From: Patescibacteria group bacterium
Lineage (GTDB): Bacteria > Patescibacteriota > Dojkabacteria > JAHIVN01
Reading direction: 5' to 3'
NCBI GenBank assembly: GCA_018816645.1
Contig: JAHIVN010000126.1
Coordinates: 1 to 42,318 of the forward strand
Length of the DNA stretch: 42,318 nucleotides
The translations under genes were made by a program, and so were the position numbers. This document shows, one piece after another, positions 31,904-40,813 of the stretch; positions within the stretch are counted from its first letter, which is position 1; every line of letters begins with the position of its first letter. Below the pieces are notes generated by a model. It did not search any database. It was given only the letters and a program-made list of their open reading frames with translations, and had not been told where the DNA came from.

Positions 31904-33853
31904 TTACATCCCATAGTACGGTGAGTAAGAGCTGTAATAAGCCCCAAGAACACTATCAGTCACCTGCTGAGCTTTCACATTATCAAGAGAATCGATCGCC
32001 CACATGACCTTTTCGCTATTATAGAAAACTATCCCATCACTATTCCAAGAATAATCAGTTACCTTTCCATCCTTAGTTACTTTTGTCTCTCCCTTGCCAT
32101 CCAAGCTGGTCCTATATACATCAGCATCATTGTCTCGAGAAGTGATATAGGTTATAAAGTTGCCGTCAGGTGTAAATCTTGGCTGCTGCTCCATTACCGA
32201 AGTATTTGTAACCCGATACTGGATATCTTCAAATATTCCTACATTCCAAAGATCCCATCTACCCAGTGATCCATCCCAAACCATGATCAGTGCAAATTTA
32301 CGATTTGGTGATATATCGGCTGGATAAGCAGTATAGTCATCCCCCTCTTCCCATACAAGCCTAGCTTGAGAATTTTCCGGGTTCAAGTAATACAAACCAT
32401 CTTTGATATCAGGATTTTGACTTGAGTACACACTAAAGAGCAGGAAATCTCCATTATTTGCAATGATTGTTGAACCTATATACAAATTCTTGCCTGAGTA
32501 GACTTTCTTTACATTCGTACCGTCCAGATCCCCATAGTACAGTTTAACACTATATGGATCAACATCGTAATTATATTCAGTATAAGTTCTTTTCATTGAT
32601 TCAAAATTGTATGACCCGATATTTCCACTATAGTCATCGTAACTTGTCTTGGAAACCTTGTTTATAACTCCTCCCGTCGAACTTGTCGAATATACTAATG
32701 GAATGATAGAGTTATTCTCATCTTTTACCGCCTCCCTAGTAGAAATGAAGTAGACCGTACTTCCATCACTAGTCAAGAAAGGTGAAGAGCTGTCACCCTT
32801 ATTATCAGATAACATCTTCTCAGAAGAACCGTCATAGTTGGATATGTAGACATTTTTATTTCCCATTCGATTTGAAACGTAGACCACTTTTCCTTTACGT
32901 GTAATCTCAATGTCTTTTACTATATTACTACCTTGATTCAGATCAAAACTCTTGTCCTTGTCTAGATAATTTTCTAAAAAGAAGCTTAGTTTTGCTTTTG
33001 TCCCTAGTTCAATATCAGCAAGCTTGAAACTTCCAGCCTCATCTGTTCTTGCCTCTTTATCTGCATACTTCACAAGAACTGCAGCTTTTGGTTTGAGCGT
33101 ATATGAATCCACAATTTTCCCTTCGACATCAGCAGCCGGAGTAAGTGCCAGATTATCAAGAACATTCTGCCCCTCATCAACAGTGATCTCAAACTCTTCG
33201 TCAAGAAAATGTACAGATTCAACTTTTAGAACTCTATCTCCAATTGCAACACGGGAAACCGAAAAACTCCCATCATCATTTATTTCTACTTCCTCGTCAT
33301 CAAGAAATAATTCAAGATCATCATACAACGACAGATCTACATCTACATTTCCAGTCAGACTACCGAAACCCTCTGGTTCGATTGTCACATCCAAGTCGTT
33401 CCTGCCTCTCTTCACATTATAGTCAAACTCTTTCTGTTTAAAATTAGACGCGTTTACAGAAATACTGGCTTTGCCGTAACGCAAGTCGCCTACTACATAG
33501 GAACCATTGATTTCACTTGTGGCACATTTCTCAGCTACGCAAATGACAGCTCCCTGGACAGCCTTCCCATCCTTATCATAAATTGATCCGGATAGAGAGG
33601 AGGGGAGTAGATAAGAATCTAGTTTGAAAATAAGAATTACAATACCCAGTAAAAGCAAAATTACTGTAAAGAGTATCGTCAGTAGAAACACTCTTTGAAA
33701 CTTCCCTTGTGAGAGGAACCAAGTTTTAATCTTACCGATAAGACCAACTGAAGCCACGACTTTTTGTTCTTCCGTTACTGGATGGCTTTCATCCTCAAGT
33801 TTTACATTTTTATTACCTGCATTTGTTGTTAATTCTTGTTTTAAATCTCCCAT
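31904..33853 (-). CDS. Membrane-anchored CarboxypepD_reg plus TolB/PD40 propeller protein
   Basis: The product has 649 residues. The cytoplasmic N-terminus (1-55) precedes a membrane helix (about 56-76, FLLTILFTVILLLLGIVILI). Outside are about three carboxypeptidase-regulatory-like beta sandwiches (LSGSIYDKDGKAVQGAVICV, GSLTGNVDVDLSL, ADVEGKIVDSYTLKPKAAVL), each with the GxVxDxxgxPlxgAxV-type start. A TolB-like propeller follows (about 325-649): GKVVYVSNRMGNKNVYISNY, SSPFLTSDGSTVYFISTRE, QQPRFTPDGNFITYITSRDN. The family is a typical surface protein of these lineages; partner and ligand are unknown. Confidence 0.85.
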   Translation of the reverse strand: MGDLKQELTTNAGNKNVKLEDESHPVTEEQKVVASVGLIGKIKTWFLSQGKFQRVFLLTILFTVILLLLGIVILIFKLDSYLLPSSLSGSIYDKDGKAVQGAVICVAEKCATSEINGSYVVGDLRYGKASISVNASNFKQKEFDYNVKRGRNDLDVTIEPEGFGSLTGNVDVDLSLYDDLELFLDDEEVEINDDGSFSVSRVAIGDRVLKVESVHFLDEEFEITVDEGQNVLDNLALTPAADVEGKIVDSYTLKPKAAVLVKYADKEARTDEAGSFKLADIELGTKAKLSFFLENYLDKDKSFDLNQGSNIVKDIEITRKGKVVYVSNRMGNKNVYISNYDGSSEKMLSDNKGDSSSPFLTSDGSTVYFISTREAVKDENNSIIPLVYSTSSTGGVINKVSKTSYDDYSGNIGSYNFESMKRTYTEYNYDVDPYSVKLYYGDLDGTNVKKVYSGKNLYIGSTIIANNGDFLLFSVYSSQNPDIKDGLYYLNPENSQARLVWEEGDDYTAYPADISPNRKFALIMVWDGSLGRWDLWNVGIFEDIQYRVTNTSVMEQQPRFTPDGNFITYITSRDNDADVYRTSLDGKGETKVTKDGKVTDYSWNSDGIVFYNSEKVMWAIDSLDNVKAQQVTDSVLGAYYSSYSPYYGM

Positions 33854-34662
33854 ATCAAAATGTATCTAAATTAAATTATAAATACAGTATAGAGTTTATT
33901 CTTTAGTTTTACAAGATAAATCTAAACCATAAGATATAGCTGTAACGAATAAAACATATAGAAGTAACACGAAAGAAACTCTATAGACCTGCTAAAACAA
34001 ACCGGCCATCAAATCACTGAGGGTCTGAAGATATATTTTCTGGGGGAGTTTAGAATATAGATTTTATAGCACTAAAAAGATTCTTGAGCACATCCAGAAA
34101 CCCCGGCTGTGGATCAGATATCCTTTTTAGCTTCTGATGAATATTTGATTGTTTTGCAATCCGATCCCAATCGGATATATTGCGTATAATAGCCAATCAA
34201 ACACTAAAATTAAGCTCCATTGGAGCGAAGCAGACTAAAAATATACCCAGCACAATAAAGAAATATTGTTAAATGGAACTATTCTTAGCTTCTGCAAAAA
34301 AGCGAGAATAATTATAGCAGGTAGATATAAGAAGGTAAAGCTTACTATGAGACTCTTCTTGGAAAATGATAAAGCCTAAAATCTAATAAGTTTTTCGCAG
34401 ACAACAATATTACTAGTTAAATATCCTGCTATTAAACTAATCCTGCTTCTCACGTATTCAAACAGAAATTTCAGCAGTTAATCAAATTGAAGCTTTACCT
34501 AATACGGCATTCCAATCTTGTAACCTGCCTGTCTGCTGAAAGTAAATCTCGGATAACGAATTAATAACTCAATAACATAAAAGTAATGATCCAATGCAAA
34601 GAATCAAACCTGTTAATTTGTTTTTGAAAAGTATTATTTCTAGGCTGTTAGAGAAAACAGAT
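33854..34662. other. Gene-poor stretch of about 0.8 kb
   Basis: No convincing gene is visible here. The stretch is AT-rich with stops in all frames except one short minus-strand frame (34050-34196). It contains a hairpin at 34156-34183 (GCAAT CCGAT-CCCA-ATCGG ATAT ATTGC) and a small GCTCCA-T-TGGAGC palindrome near 34220. It borders two damaged genes, so it may be the residue of lost genes. Confidence 0.6.
34050..34196 (-). CDS. Possible 48-residue peptide
   Basis: A TTG-started minus frame reads IIRNISDWDRIAKQSNIHQK and continues to PQPGFLDVLKNLFSAIKSIF before a TAA. The end would be an amphipathic helix. There is no ribosome site and no recognised relative, so it may be chance or a gene fragment. 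Confidence 0.22.
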   Translation of the reverse strand: MAIIRNISDWDRIAKQSNIHQKLKRISDPQPGFLDVLKNLFSAIKSIF

Positions 34663-34691
34663 TTGCAACTCATAGTAATTATTAATATAAT
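34663..34691 (+). promoter_or_regulatory. Sigma-70 promoter of the 34714 gene
   Basis: TTGCAA (34663-34668), 17 bases, TATAAT (34686-34691). Transcription should start near 34698, which sets the ATG at 34714 as the translation start and excludes the upstream ATG at 34594. Confidence 0.75.
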
Positions 34692-34713
34692 TCCGTATAA
34701 AGAAGATAATAAT

Positions 34714-35248
34714 ATGGAAGGAACGACAGTATATAATGAATCGACTCTTAAGAAAAGTGGAGTTGAGGGTGGTAGCTCTAGTGAAATGCATGTAGTTGAT
34801 TTCAATGATTCAATTGTTCCTCGGGTATCTATGGTAGTTCTGAATAACTTACCTGCTAGGTTTCGTGCTCATCCTAGTATTTATGAACCTTCTGCGAGTC
34901 GCATAAGTTGTGCATTAGAAGTGACAAGAACATTGACTACTAGAAGATCTGCGTTTCTAGTGTTTTATGATGCCGCTGAACAAAAGATTTTTCATTTTTA
35001 CTTTGATCTTTATGAAAGTTGGATAGCTCCGACACGTTCAATCTGTGTTAGAATAGAGGAGACTGGAGCTATAATCCCTTTCAAGCCAGGAGAGGGATTA
35101 GCAATAATTCTATTACTAGAGCCTCTAGTTCGACAACATCCTGCTTGGTAAGTGGAAGGACCCGCTTGATGTAGTTTCCTGCTCTTTGATAGATAGTGAA
35201 GTTGCTGTTGATGCATCCAAGTGGCTGAACCAACGGTTATTTTTGTAG
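34714..35248 (+). pseudogene. Unknown gene with a +1 frameshift near its 3' end
   Basis: From the ATG at 34714 the frame encodes 145 residues (MEGTTVYNESTLKKS, SMVVLNNLPARFRAHPSIYE, SAFLVFYDAAEQKIFHFYFD) and stops at 35151. In the +1 frame right after a TAG at 35126-35128, a protein-like stretch continues for 39 residues: FDNILLGKWKDPLDVVSCSL then IDSEVAVDASKWLNQRLFL, ending at 35248. Removing one base near CTA-G-TTC (35125-35129) would join them as EPL-FDNILLGKWKD, about 178 residues. I do not recognise the family. The good promoter upstream is intact. Recent mutation, an assembly error or recoding could explain it. Confidence 0.6.
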
Positions 35249-36025
35249 ATAATCCTCGAACAAACAATTTAGAGCATAGACTCTTCTTACACGATAAAGT
35301 GCATATTCGGCAAATCTACCTACTGGCTCTCTAAGAGCTATCAAGGTTTGAACTAATTGCTGTTTTTGGAAATCACCCAGTGATCCTTCTCTTTGTAACG
35401 TGATAGCAGAGAATATGATCGCTGCATTAACTTTTATGTAAAGATCCGTATCACGATTACTTTTCAGCATATTTACAATTAAGCTTGGTAAACTTCCGCC
35501 ATGCGCCTGCCATATTTCATTTACAGCCCTGACTTCATCATTTGACAACATTATCTGTAAACCGTCGATATCTTTTCCGAACAATCTTCTTTGTTCATCA
35601 GTAACCTATACTCTAGTCCTGGCATTTGGAATAGACAGGTTGATACCTGCTGTTGCCTGTTCGATATTCCCCAACAAATCATCAGCAGAATCAACTTTTA
35701 AGCTTTCAAGACTCCCTGCTAAAATTGCTCTTTGATCTTCAGAGAAGGCTCCTCCACCTAATACACTTGCTAGACTCTGTTCCAAATCTGCAACAGTCTC
35801 TCTTACGCGTGCTCTTATATCTACTAACGGTTGTCTCAAAGCTATTTTGTCGAAGACCTGCTGGATTAACTCCAGCTTCTGATTATATCTGGCAATTCTC
35901 TCTTCTGTATTTCTAAACAATTCATATCTTCCTAGAAAAGTTCCAGTTACTATATACAGGGTGTGACGTAAGGCGTCCATTCGTGTGGGGACTTCGACAC
36001 TTTCTTTAGTAGTTGCTTCCTTCAT
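35237..36025 (-). pseudogene. Unknown gene interrupted by one in-frame TAG
   Basis: The minus frame starts at the ATG at 36025 (MKEATTKESVEVPTRMDALR) and is open for 139 codons to a TAG at 35608-35606. It then continues in the same frame, VTDEQRRLFGKDIDGLQIML and on, for another 122 codons to TAA at 35237. Both halves look coding and alike: FSEDQRAILAGSLESL before the stop and VTDEQRRLFGKDIDGL after it could be related helical units. A single nonsense mutation is the simplest view. No family is recognised. The 3' end overlaps the convergent frameshifted gene by 12 bases. Confidence 0.72.
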
Positions 36026-36087
36026 ATAAAGCTAATTAACAACTTAAATTTTAGTTAAAGATTCCGTCTTGTTTAGTATTTCATTTT

Positions 36088-37110
36088 CTACCTCGAAACT
36101 CTCTCTATCTTATCCAAAAGTTCCTTCTCTATATCAAACTTTCCCACTTTTCCTAAGTTTTCCATCCTTCTATAACTTGCATCGCCTGGTACCATAACTG
36201 TATCAAATCCCTTTCCAGGTTTTTGACTCCGGATCTCTTCACATAAACTCGATACAGAATTTTTAAATTTATCAATATCAGTAAATGTACTGATGTCTAT
36301 AGCAAAAACAACAAAGCCCTGCTCGTCAGGTAAATCTGCATTCTGTGTGAATTCATTTGAAAGACACCCCCTTACCAGAGCCCCCGACAACATCTCAACC
36401 AAAAGCAGAATCGCAAATCCTTTATGCCCACCCCCGATTGGCAGGAGATTGGAAGATTCATCGTCAAATAAAGTTTTATCTGGATCATTAGTCGGAACAC
36501 CGTCCACATCAACTGCTGAATTTGGAGGCAGTGATTTTCCTTCACGATGGGTTTTGAGAAGTTCAAAGTAGGAAATGTTTGATGTTGCTAAATCAGCAAG
36601 GATAGGCTCAGTTTTTGAGGGCACAGCATATGAAAGAGGTGCCGTACCAAACATTCCCTTCGTCCCGCCAAACGGCACTACGCCATCATAGCCTCCCTGA
36701 TACATACTTATCCCTATCAGATTCCTGTCCGCCAGTCCTTCAGTCCAAAAGTTTAGAGCATGAATTCCGCCGGTGTTATACATACCCATCATAGAAATTC
36801 CATATTTTCGAGCTCTTTTTTCCAGCTCATCATGCACCCACTTTATTTTGAGGGATGGAGCCAATTTAGAGAAGTTGATCAGAAGAGAACTTCCCTTATC
36901 AACTAGTGTCTTTACTTGTGACTCCTTATTAAGACTCCAATTTTCAACATCATGAACAGCTTCTTTGAAGGGATGCATTCTTGGGTATTTTTTTAGATGA
37001 GTGAAGATAGTTTCTTTTGCAAAATAAAGTGTTTCTTTTTTTGTCACAAATTCAGACGCTGCATTCTTCAATAAAGTTTCAGCCTTACTAATTGTAACTT
37101 TCATTGGCAT
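36088..37110 (-). CDS. Ldh_2-family (malate/L-lactate dehydrogenase-like) protein
   Basis: The product has 340 residues from the ATG at 37110 (a second ATG two codons later is equally possible). The family core is clear: GVVPFGGTKGMFGTAPLSYA, PILADLATSNISYFELLKTH, LPPNSAVDVDGVPTNDPDK and LLPIGGGHKGFAILLLVEML with SGALVRG. These correspond to GTNPxaxaxP, vlDmATS, DxxGxPttDP and PLGghKGygLal of the NAD(P)-dependent Ldh_2 fold. The N-terminal HGxxR and the SNHxG motif with the proposed catalytic histidine are not evident (MYNTGGIHALNFW stands there). It may have a different substrate or have lost activity. Confidence 0.82.
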   Translation of the reverse strand: MPMKVTISKAETLLKNAASEFVTKKETLYFAKETIFTHLKKYPRMHPFKEAVHDVENWSLNKESQVKTLVDKGSSLLINFSKLAPSLKIKWVHDELEKRARKYGISMMGMYNTGGIHALNFWTEGLADRNLIGISMYQGGYDGVVPFGGTKGMFGTAPLSYAVPSKTEPILADLATSNISYFELLKTHREGKSLPPNSAVDVDGVPTNDPDKTLFDDESSNLLPIGGGHKGFAILLLVEMLSGALVRGCLSNEFTQNADLPDEQGFVVFAIDISTFTDIDKFKNSVSSLCEEIRSQKPGKGFDTVMVPGDASYRRMENLGKVGKFDIEKELLDKIERVSR

Positions 37111-37293
37111 AATTAACAAATAAGTAATTAAAAATAGTCCGTAGTCAGTAATTTATGGTCTGTATACTGTAAGCTTTTTGCAATCTGCTACATTTTAAAA
37201 TTTGGTATTAGTTACAGATTCCAAAGCCACAAATCTAAGGCCATAACCAATTATAGCTAATTTGCTTGTTAAGTTAAATATCAGCTGATTCAC

Positions 37294-38940
37294 CTACACA
37301 GTCTCCACATACTCACTGACAAAAGTCTCCTCCCGGATCAATTCATTTTCTTCCCAGACCTTTCTGTCAAAAGAACCAAAAAAGCGTTTATCTGATCTTT
37401 CATTCCACTTCTTCCAGTCGCTCAACTCAACTTTTCGGTCATCTGAATATTCACTGCTGGTCATTATAAAAATTGTGTGATACTGATAGTCTCCCTTCTG
37501 ATAGATATTTGTTCGAAGAAGAATAGGGTAGGGCAAATCATTTTCAAAAACAAAATCCAGTTTGGGATCAGTAGTCACCGCTGCCTGTACGATATTGTAT
37601 TTGTATTCTCCCCAGTTGTAAGATTCGACATAAAAACTATGAGAGTGCCATTCGACAATCGGGAAACCTCCCTCAAGTACCGCGCGAAAGGCCGTTGTTG
37701 AAGCATTACAAACCCCGCCTCCGTAGGATCTCCAATTTCCTGTCATACCACCCGGTCTCACATCCATCTCTTCCAGAAAAGAAACCTTGTCTCCCTGCAG
37801 TATGATCGTATGATGCAGCTCTTCTATTGCTCCTTGTGCATTGGCCAATTTCAAGTTCTTCTCACCGTTTTCATATATCGGCATTCTTGTTTTGCCGGCC
37901 GAAAGAAGTTGAGTAAAATCAAGTACTTCTAGATTTTTATCCAAATTTGTTTTATCTAATGATTTGTACACAATCGGAAGATCAGAATTTGGCAACTTCA
38001 ACCACTCTTCTATTTGCTTCATAGTATCGCTGATCTTTAAACCTCCAGCTTTTTCAAAGGATTTGAAAAGCAGAACTTTGTCTCCCCAGACCACGTAGTC
38101 ATCATCGTACGGAGGACTAGACTCCCTTGCTTTCAATTTCTGTAGTTCATTCTTGAGTTTCTCGGAGTTGAGAATTTTCCAATTTAGACCTTCACCTTCT
38201 GTATAAAGTCCAAAAAACTGATCGAGAACAGCATCATCTCCGAAAGGTGATCTTAAAGAAATATTTATAACAGCTCCGTCCTCTAGATATTTTCTGCAGA
38301 AACTAACAATCTTTGCTTCATCAGGATTTAACGCTATTTCAACAAAAGTTGTTTGTACACCTGTACGATTATCAATTGCCTGAATTGTCAGTTCCGAAAG
38401 CCTTTCTTCGTCTATAGATATAAAGTAGTTAGCATTCATACAATTGAGCACACGGCCGTCTCTCACCTGAGCAGCGTATTTTGTATTCTTTGTGATCGGT
38501 AGTCCTTGAAGAATCGGATCGATATTTATAATATACGTTGGTGTTAGATTTTCTTTATCAAGTAGCTTCAGTCCGTCAGTATACAATTTAAGCAAACTTG
38601 CACCCTTTCCATATTCCAAAAGATTAGCCGGATCGATACTGATATCTAGTTCGCTCGTCGGAACTGTAAAAGAATATCCGTCTACACTGAAATCGATTTT
38701 CTGCGGTATGGTCGGGATGATTTTCTCGTTAACAAATCCAGATAGTTCATCATTCTCGAGTCCGAAAGCACTTACTCCGAGAATTGTAACTCCAGGAAGA
38801 ACCTTGTTTTTGTAAAAAACATTTACAAATAGGTAATAAGCCCCGCTTATAATAAGTACAAATATCAAAGTAAATATAAACGACCTTTTAAAGGCCAGCT
38901 TCTTTTTATTATTTTGAATCTCCCCTAGATTTATTTTCAT
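37294..38940 (-). CDS. VanW family protein with peptidoglycan-binding-like domains
   Basis: The product has 548 residues. A membrane anchor (about 20-40, FIFTLIFVLIISGAYYLFVN) is followed by VLPGVTILGVSAFGLENDEL, the start of PG_binding_4-like domains, which probably occur twice (about 45-200 and 200-350). The VanW domain has GGMTGNWRSYGGGVCNASTT (about 395-414), FPIVEWHSHSFYV, and PKLDFVFENDLPYPILL. It is common in Gram-positive-like and Patescibacteria envelopes. Its role in peptidoglycan or vancomycin-related function is unproven. It stands alone, 174 bases upstream of the Ldh_2 gene on the same strand. Confidence 0.92.
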   Translation of the reverse strand: MKINLGEIQNNKKKLAFKRSFIFTLIFVLIISGAYYLFVNVFYKNKVLPGVTILGVSAFGLENDELSGFVNEKIIPTIPQKIDFSVDGYSFTVPTSELDISIDPANLLEYGKGASLLKLYTDGLKLLDKENLTPTYIINIDPILQGLPITKNTKYAAQVRDGRVLNCMNANYFISIDEERLSELTIQAIDNRTGVQTTFVEIALNPDEAKIVSFCRKYLEDGAVINISLRSPFGDDAVLDQFFGLYTEGEGLNWKILNSEKLKNELQKLKARESSPPYDDDYVVWGDKVLLFKSFEKAGGLKISDTMKQIEEWLKLPNSDLPIVYKSLDKTNLDKNLEVLDFTQLLSAGKTRMPIYENGEKNLKLANAQGAIEELHHTIILQGDKVSFLEEMDVRPGGMTGNWRSYGGGVCNASTTAFRAVLEGGFPIVEWHSHSFYVESYNWGEYKYNIVQAAVTTDPKLDFVFENDLPYPILLRTNIYQKGDYQYHTIFIMTSSEYSDDRKVELSDWKKWNERSDKRFFGSFDRKVWEENELIREETFVSEYVETV

Positions 38941-39117
38941 TTACTGCTAGAAAAACACAAACATCAAGATAGCATAAAGTTGTGATTTGATAAAGTGAAT
39001 ATACATTTAACTTCCCCGAGTATAGAAAGTAACAGACTGAAATATGGTCAGTCGAGGCTCACAGCTTGCAAAGATTCAAACAATTCCCGGGAGGTGGAAA
39101 TAAAACAGAAAGACACT

Positions 39118-39492
39118 TCAAGGTTCTGGCTCATCATATCCTAACCTTTGAAACACCTCTTCAAATTTTCCGTACCGAACAGCTCTAAAAGCACAATTCA
39201 AGGAACTTCCGACACGAACTCTCCATGTTGTAAAATCTCCCCCTCTTAGTTCGCATAGTGTTCTTGCTGCTGTTTCCTTCCAGAGATCTCTCTCCTCTGC
39301 AGTAAATTCAGTCACTAAATTAAGTAAGTATCCCAGAACAAACCCATCACCCCCTGCACCTTGAAATTTTATTTCAGGTTCCATAACAGCAATTGCGGAA
39401 ACTAGGTGTCTCATTCTAGCCTTCCCCATACCTCTTATAGCTAAGGCTGAAGCTTGTATAAATTGTTCAGATGCAGATAACCCTTGTTCCAT
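39118..39492 (-). CDS. Small protein of unknown family
   Basis: The product has 124 residues from the ATG at 39492. An upstream extension to 39582 is unlikely, because TATAAT-like sequence (AAGATATAATAC) lies inside it, about 40 bases before this ATG. The chain is Arg-rich and helical: EQFIQASALAIRGMGKARMR, LLNLVTEFTAEERDLWKETA, ARTLCELRGGDFTTWRVRV. There is no membrane segment or known motif. Confidence 0.65.
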   Translation of the reverse strand: MEQGLSASEQFIQASALAIRGMGKARMRHLVSAIAVMEPEIKFQGAGGDGFVLGYLLNLVTEFTAEERDLWKETAARTLCELRGGDFTTWRVRVGSSLNCAFRAVRYGKFEEVFQRLGYDEPEP

Positions 39493-39729
39493 TTTGCTGA
39501 ATGTTAAGAAATAGTATCTTATAATAGTATTATATCTTAACTCTGTGAAAAATTCTACTGATACACGTGGGTACAAGTACATGTGAATAGTTTTTACATT
39601 TGAGGAGATAATATTTGATACCTAGTACAAGTACCCATCCTGACAAATCAAGTTAGACTACTACTAATACTAGCCCTGAGTAATAAACCCTAGAACTTTT
39701 AGATATTACATATTACATTTGAGTTACTT

Positions 39730-39852
39730 CTACTCCGGTCTCATCGTCCCGCCCCAAACCTGCCAGGCAAGAGCTGATTTAGCAAACAGACTTAAGAGAA
39801 TGTACACCTTTTCGCCAAAGGCATAATCTTTCCATTTGCCATCAAGCTTCAT
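39730..39852 (-). pseudogene. C-terminal fragment of a heliorhodopsin gene (TM7 with Schiff-base lysine)
   Basis: A 40-codon minus frame with ATG at 39852 and TAG at 39730 reads KLDGKWKDYAFGEKVYILL, then SLFAKSALAWQVWGGTMRPE. Heliorhodopsin HeR-48C12, as I remember it, ends KGKWSNYLRGERAYIVLSL then VAKSALAWQIFSGTLIPA. The match covers helix G with the retinal-binding lysine (AKSALAWQ) and ends at the natural C-terminus. Upstream on the minus strand the frame has a TAG two codons before the ATG, and the rest up to the fpg start is AT-rich intergenic-type sequence, so helices A-F are absent here. It is probably the remnant of a lost gene. Otherwise the rest of 39583-39969 shows no gene. Confidence 0.8.
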
Positions 39853-39969
39853 TGACTACTCAAAAACAAGACTGTAACATGATTTATAATCAACAACTTT
39901 AAGTTACTAATCTTTGATCTTTGAGATTTTAATTTTGAGTTATCACATATTACATATTAGATATTTCCT

Positions 39970-40782
39970 ATGCCCGAACTTCCCGACCTTGCAGTCTTCC
40001 AACAAAATCTAAAGACAATTGTTCTCAACAAGATAATCTCCTCTTCAGGATGCAATGCAGTAAAATCCCTTATAAACTCGTCACCTGAAGAGCTCGACGA
40101 AGCGGTAAAGGGAAACCAGTTTACAGATATCACAAGACGCGGCAAGCATCTGATCTTCACACTAAATAATGATTTGAGACTTGTTCTGCACCTCATGCTC
40201 AGAGGCAGGCTTCTTTTACTCAAAAGCTCACAGACTCATCATACAGAAGAATGTATCTGGTTTGACTTCTCCGACGGCACAATGCTTGTAGTGATTGATC
40301 CTACCCGCTGGATAAAACTTGAACTTCTCAAAGATGGTGATTTGAATAATTCAAAATTGCTCAAAAATCTTGGTCCTGAAGCAGACAAAGTGACTTTAGA
40401 AGAATTGAAAGAAATTCTACAGAAATCAAGGCTTGGTAGAATCAAACCGCTTCTTATGGACCAAAAAAAGATTGCCGGTATAGGCAATGCGTACGTAGAT
40501 GAGATCCTCTGGAAAAGCAAAATACATCCAAACAAAACAGCGTCATTGTTAACTGATGCACAGATAAACACACTTTATAGAAATATTTCGAATGTTCTGA
40601 AATGGGGAGTAGAGGAGAGCACAAAAGACGTTGGAGGTGAACTTGCAGAATCAGAACGGAGTTGGATGAATGTTTATAGAAAACGAGGCAAGCCCTGTCC
40701 AAATTGTAAAACTCCAATTGAGCAGACGAAAGTTGTTGGGAGAGATACTTTTTACTGCAGGAGATGTCAATGCAACCAATAA
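39970..40782 (+). CDS. mutM: Formamidopyrimidine-DNA glycosylase
   Basis: This repair enzyme removes 8-oxoguanine and FapyG and cleaves the abasic site. It has 270 residues. The catalytic N-terminus is MPELPDLAVF (usually MPELPEVE; P2 and E3 are kept, E6 is D). RRGKHLIF holds the conserved lysine and LMLRGRLLL follows. The helix-two-turn-helix has KKIAGIGNAYVDEILWKSKI with the conserved Asn, and the zinc finger is CPNC...VVGRDTFYCRRCQ with the essential Arg. All key parts are present, so it should be active. Confidence 0.96.
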   Translation: MPELPDLAVFQQNLKTIVLNKIISSSGCNAVKSLINSSPEELDEAVKGNQFTDITRRGKHLIFTLNNDLRLVLHLMLRGRLLLLKSSQTHHTEECIWFDFSDGTMLVVIDPTRWIKLELLKDGDLNNSKLLKNLGPEADKVTLEELKEILQKSRLGRIKPLLMDQKKIAGIGNAYVDEILWKSKIHPNKTASLLTDAQINTLYRNISNVLKWGVEESTKDVGGELAESERSWMNVYRKRGKPCPNCKTPIEQTKVVGRDTFYCRRCQCNQ

Positions 40783-40813
40783 AATAATGATTTTTTTTTA
40801 AGAACACTGATAA

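Noticed and set aside
34594-34713. ATG at 34594 as start of the frameshifted gene
   Set aside because: A TTGCAA-17-TATAAT promoter lies inside this stretch, and the residues it would encode are of intergenic type.
35010-35267. 85-codon minus-strand frame opposite the 34714 gene
   Set aside because: It is a shadow of the plus-strand coding frames, with low-complexity, unprotein-like content.
35606-35608. TAG as a sense codon in this organism
   Set aside because: Several intact genes (permease at 16067, ATPase at 17507, Nudix at 10645, the 696-residue protein) end properly at TAG.
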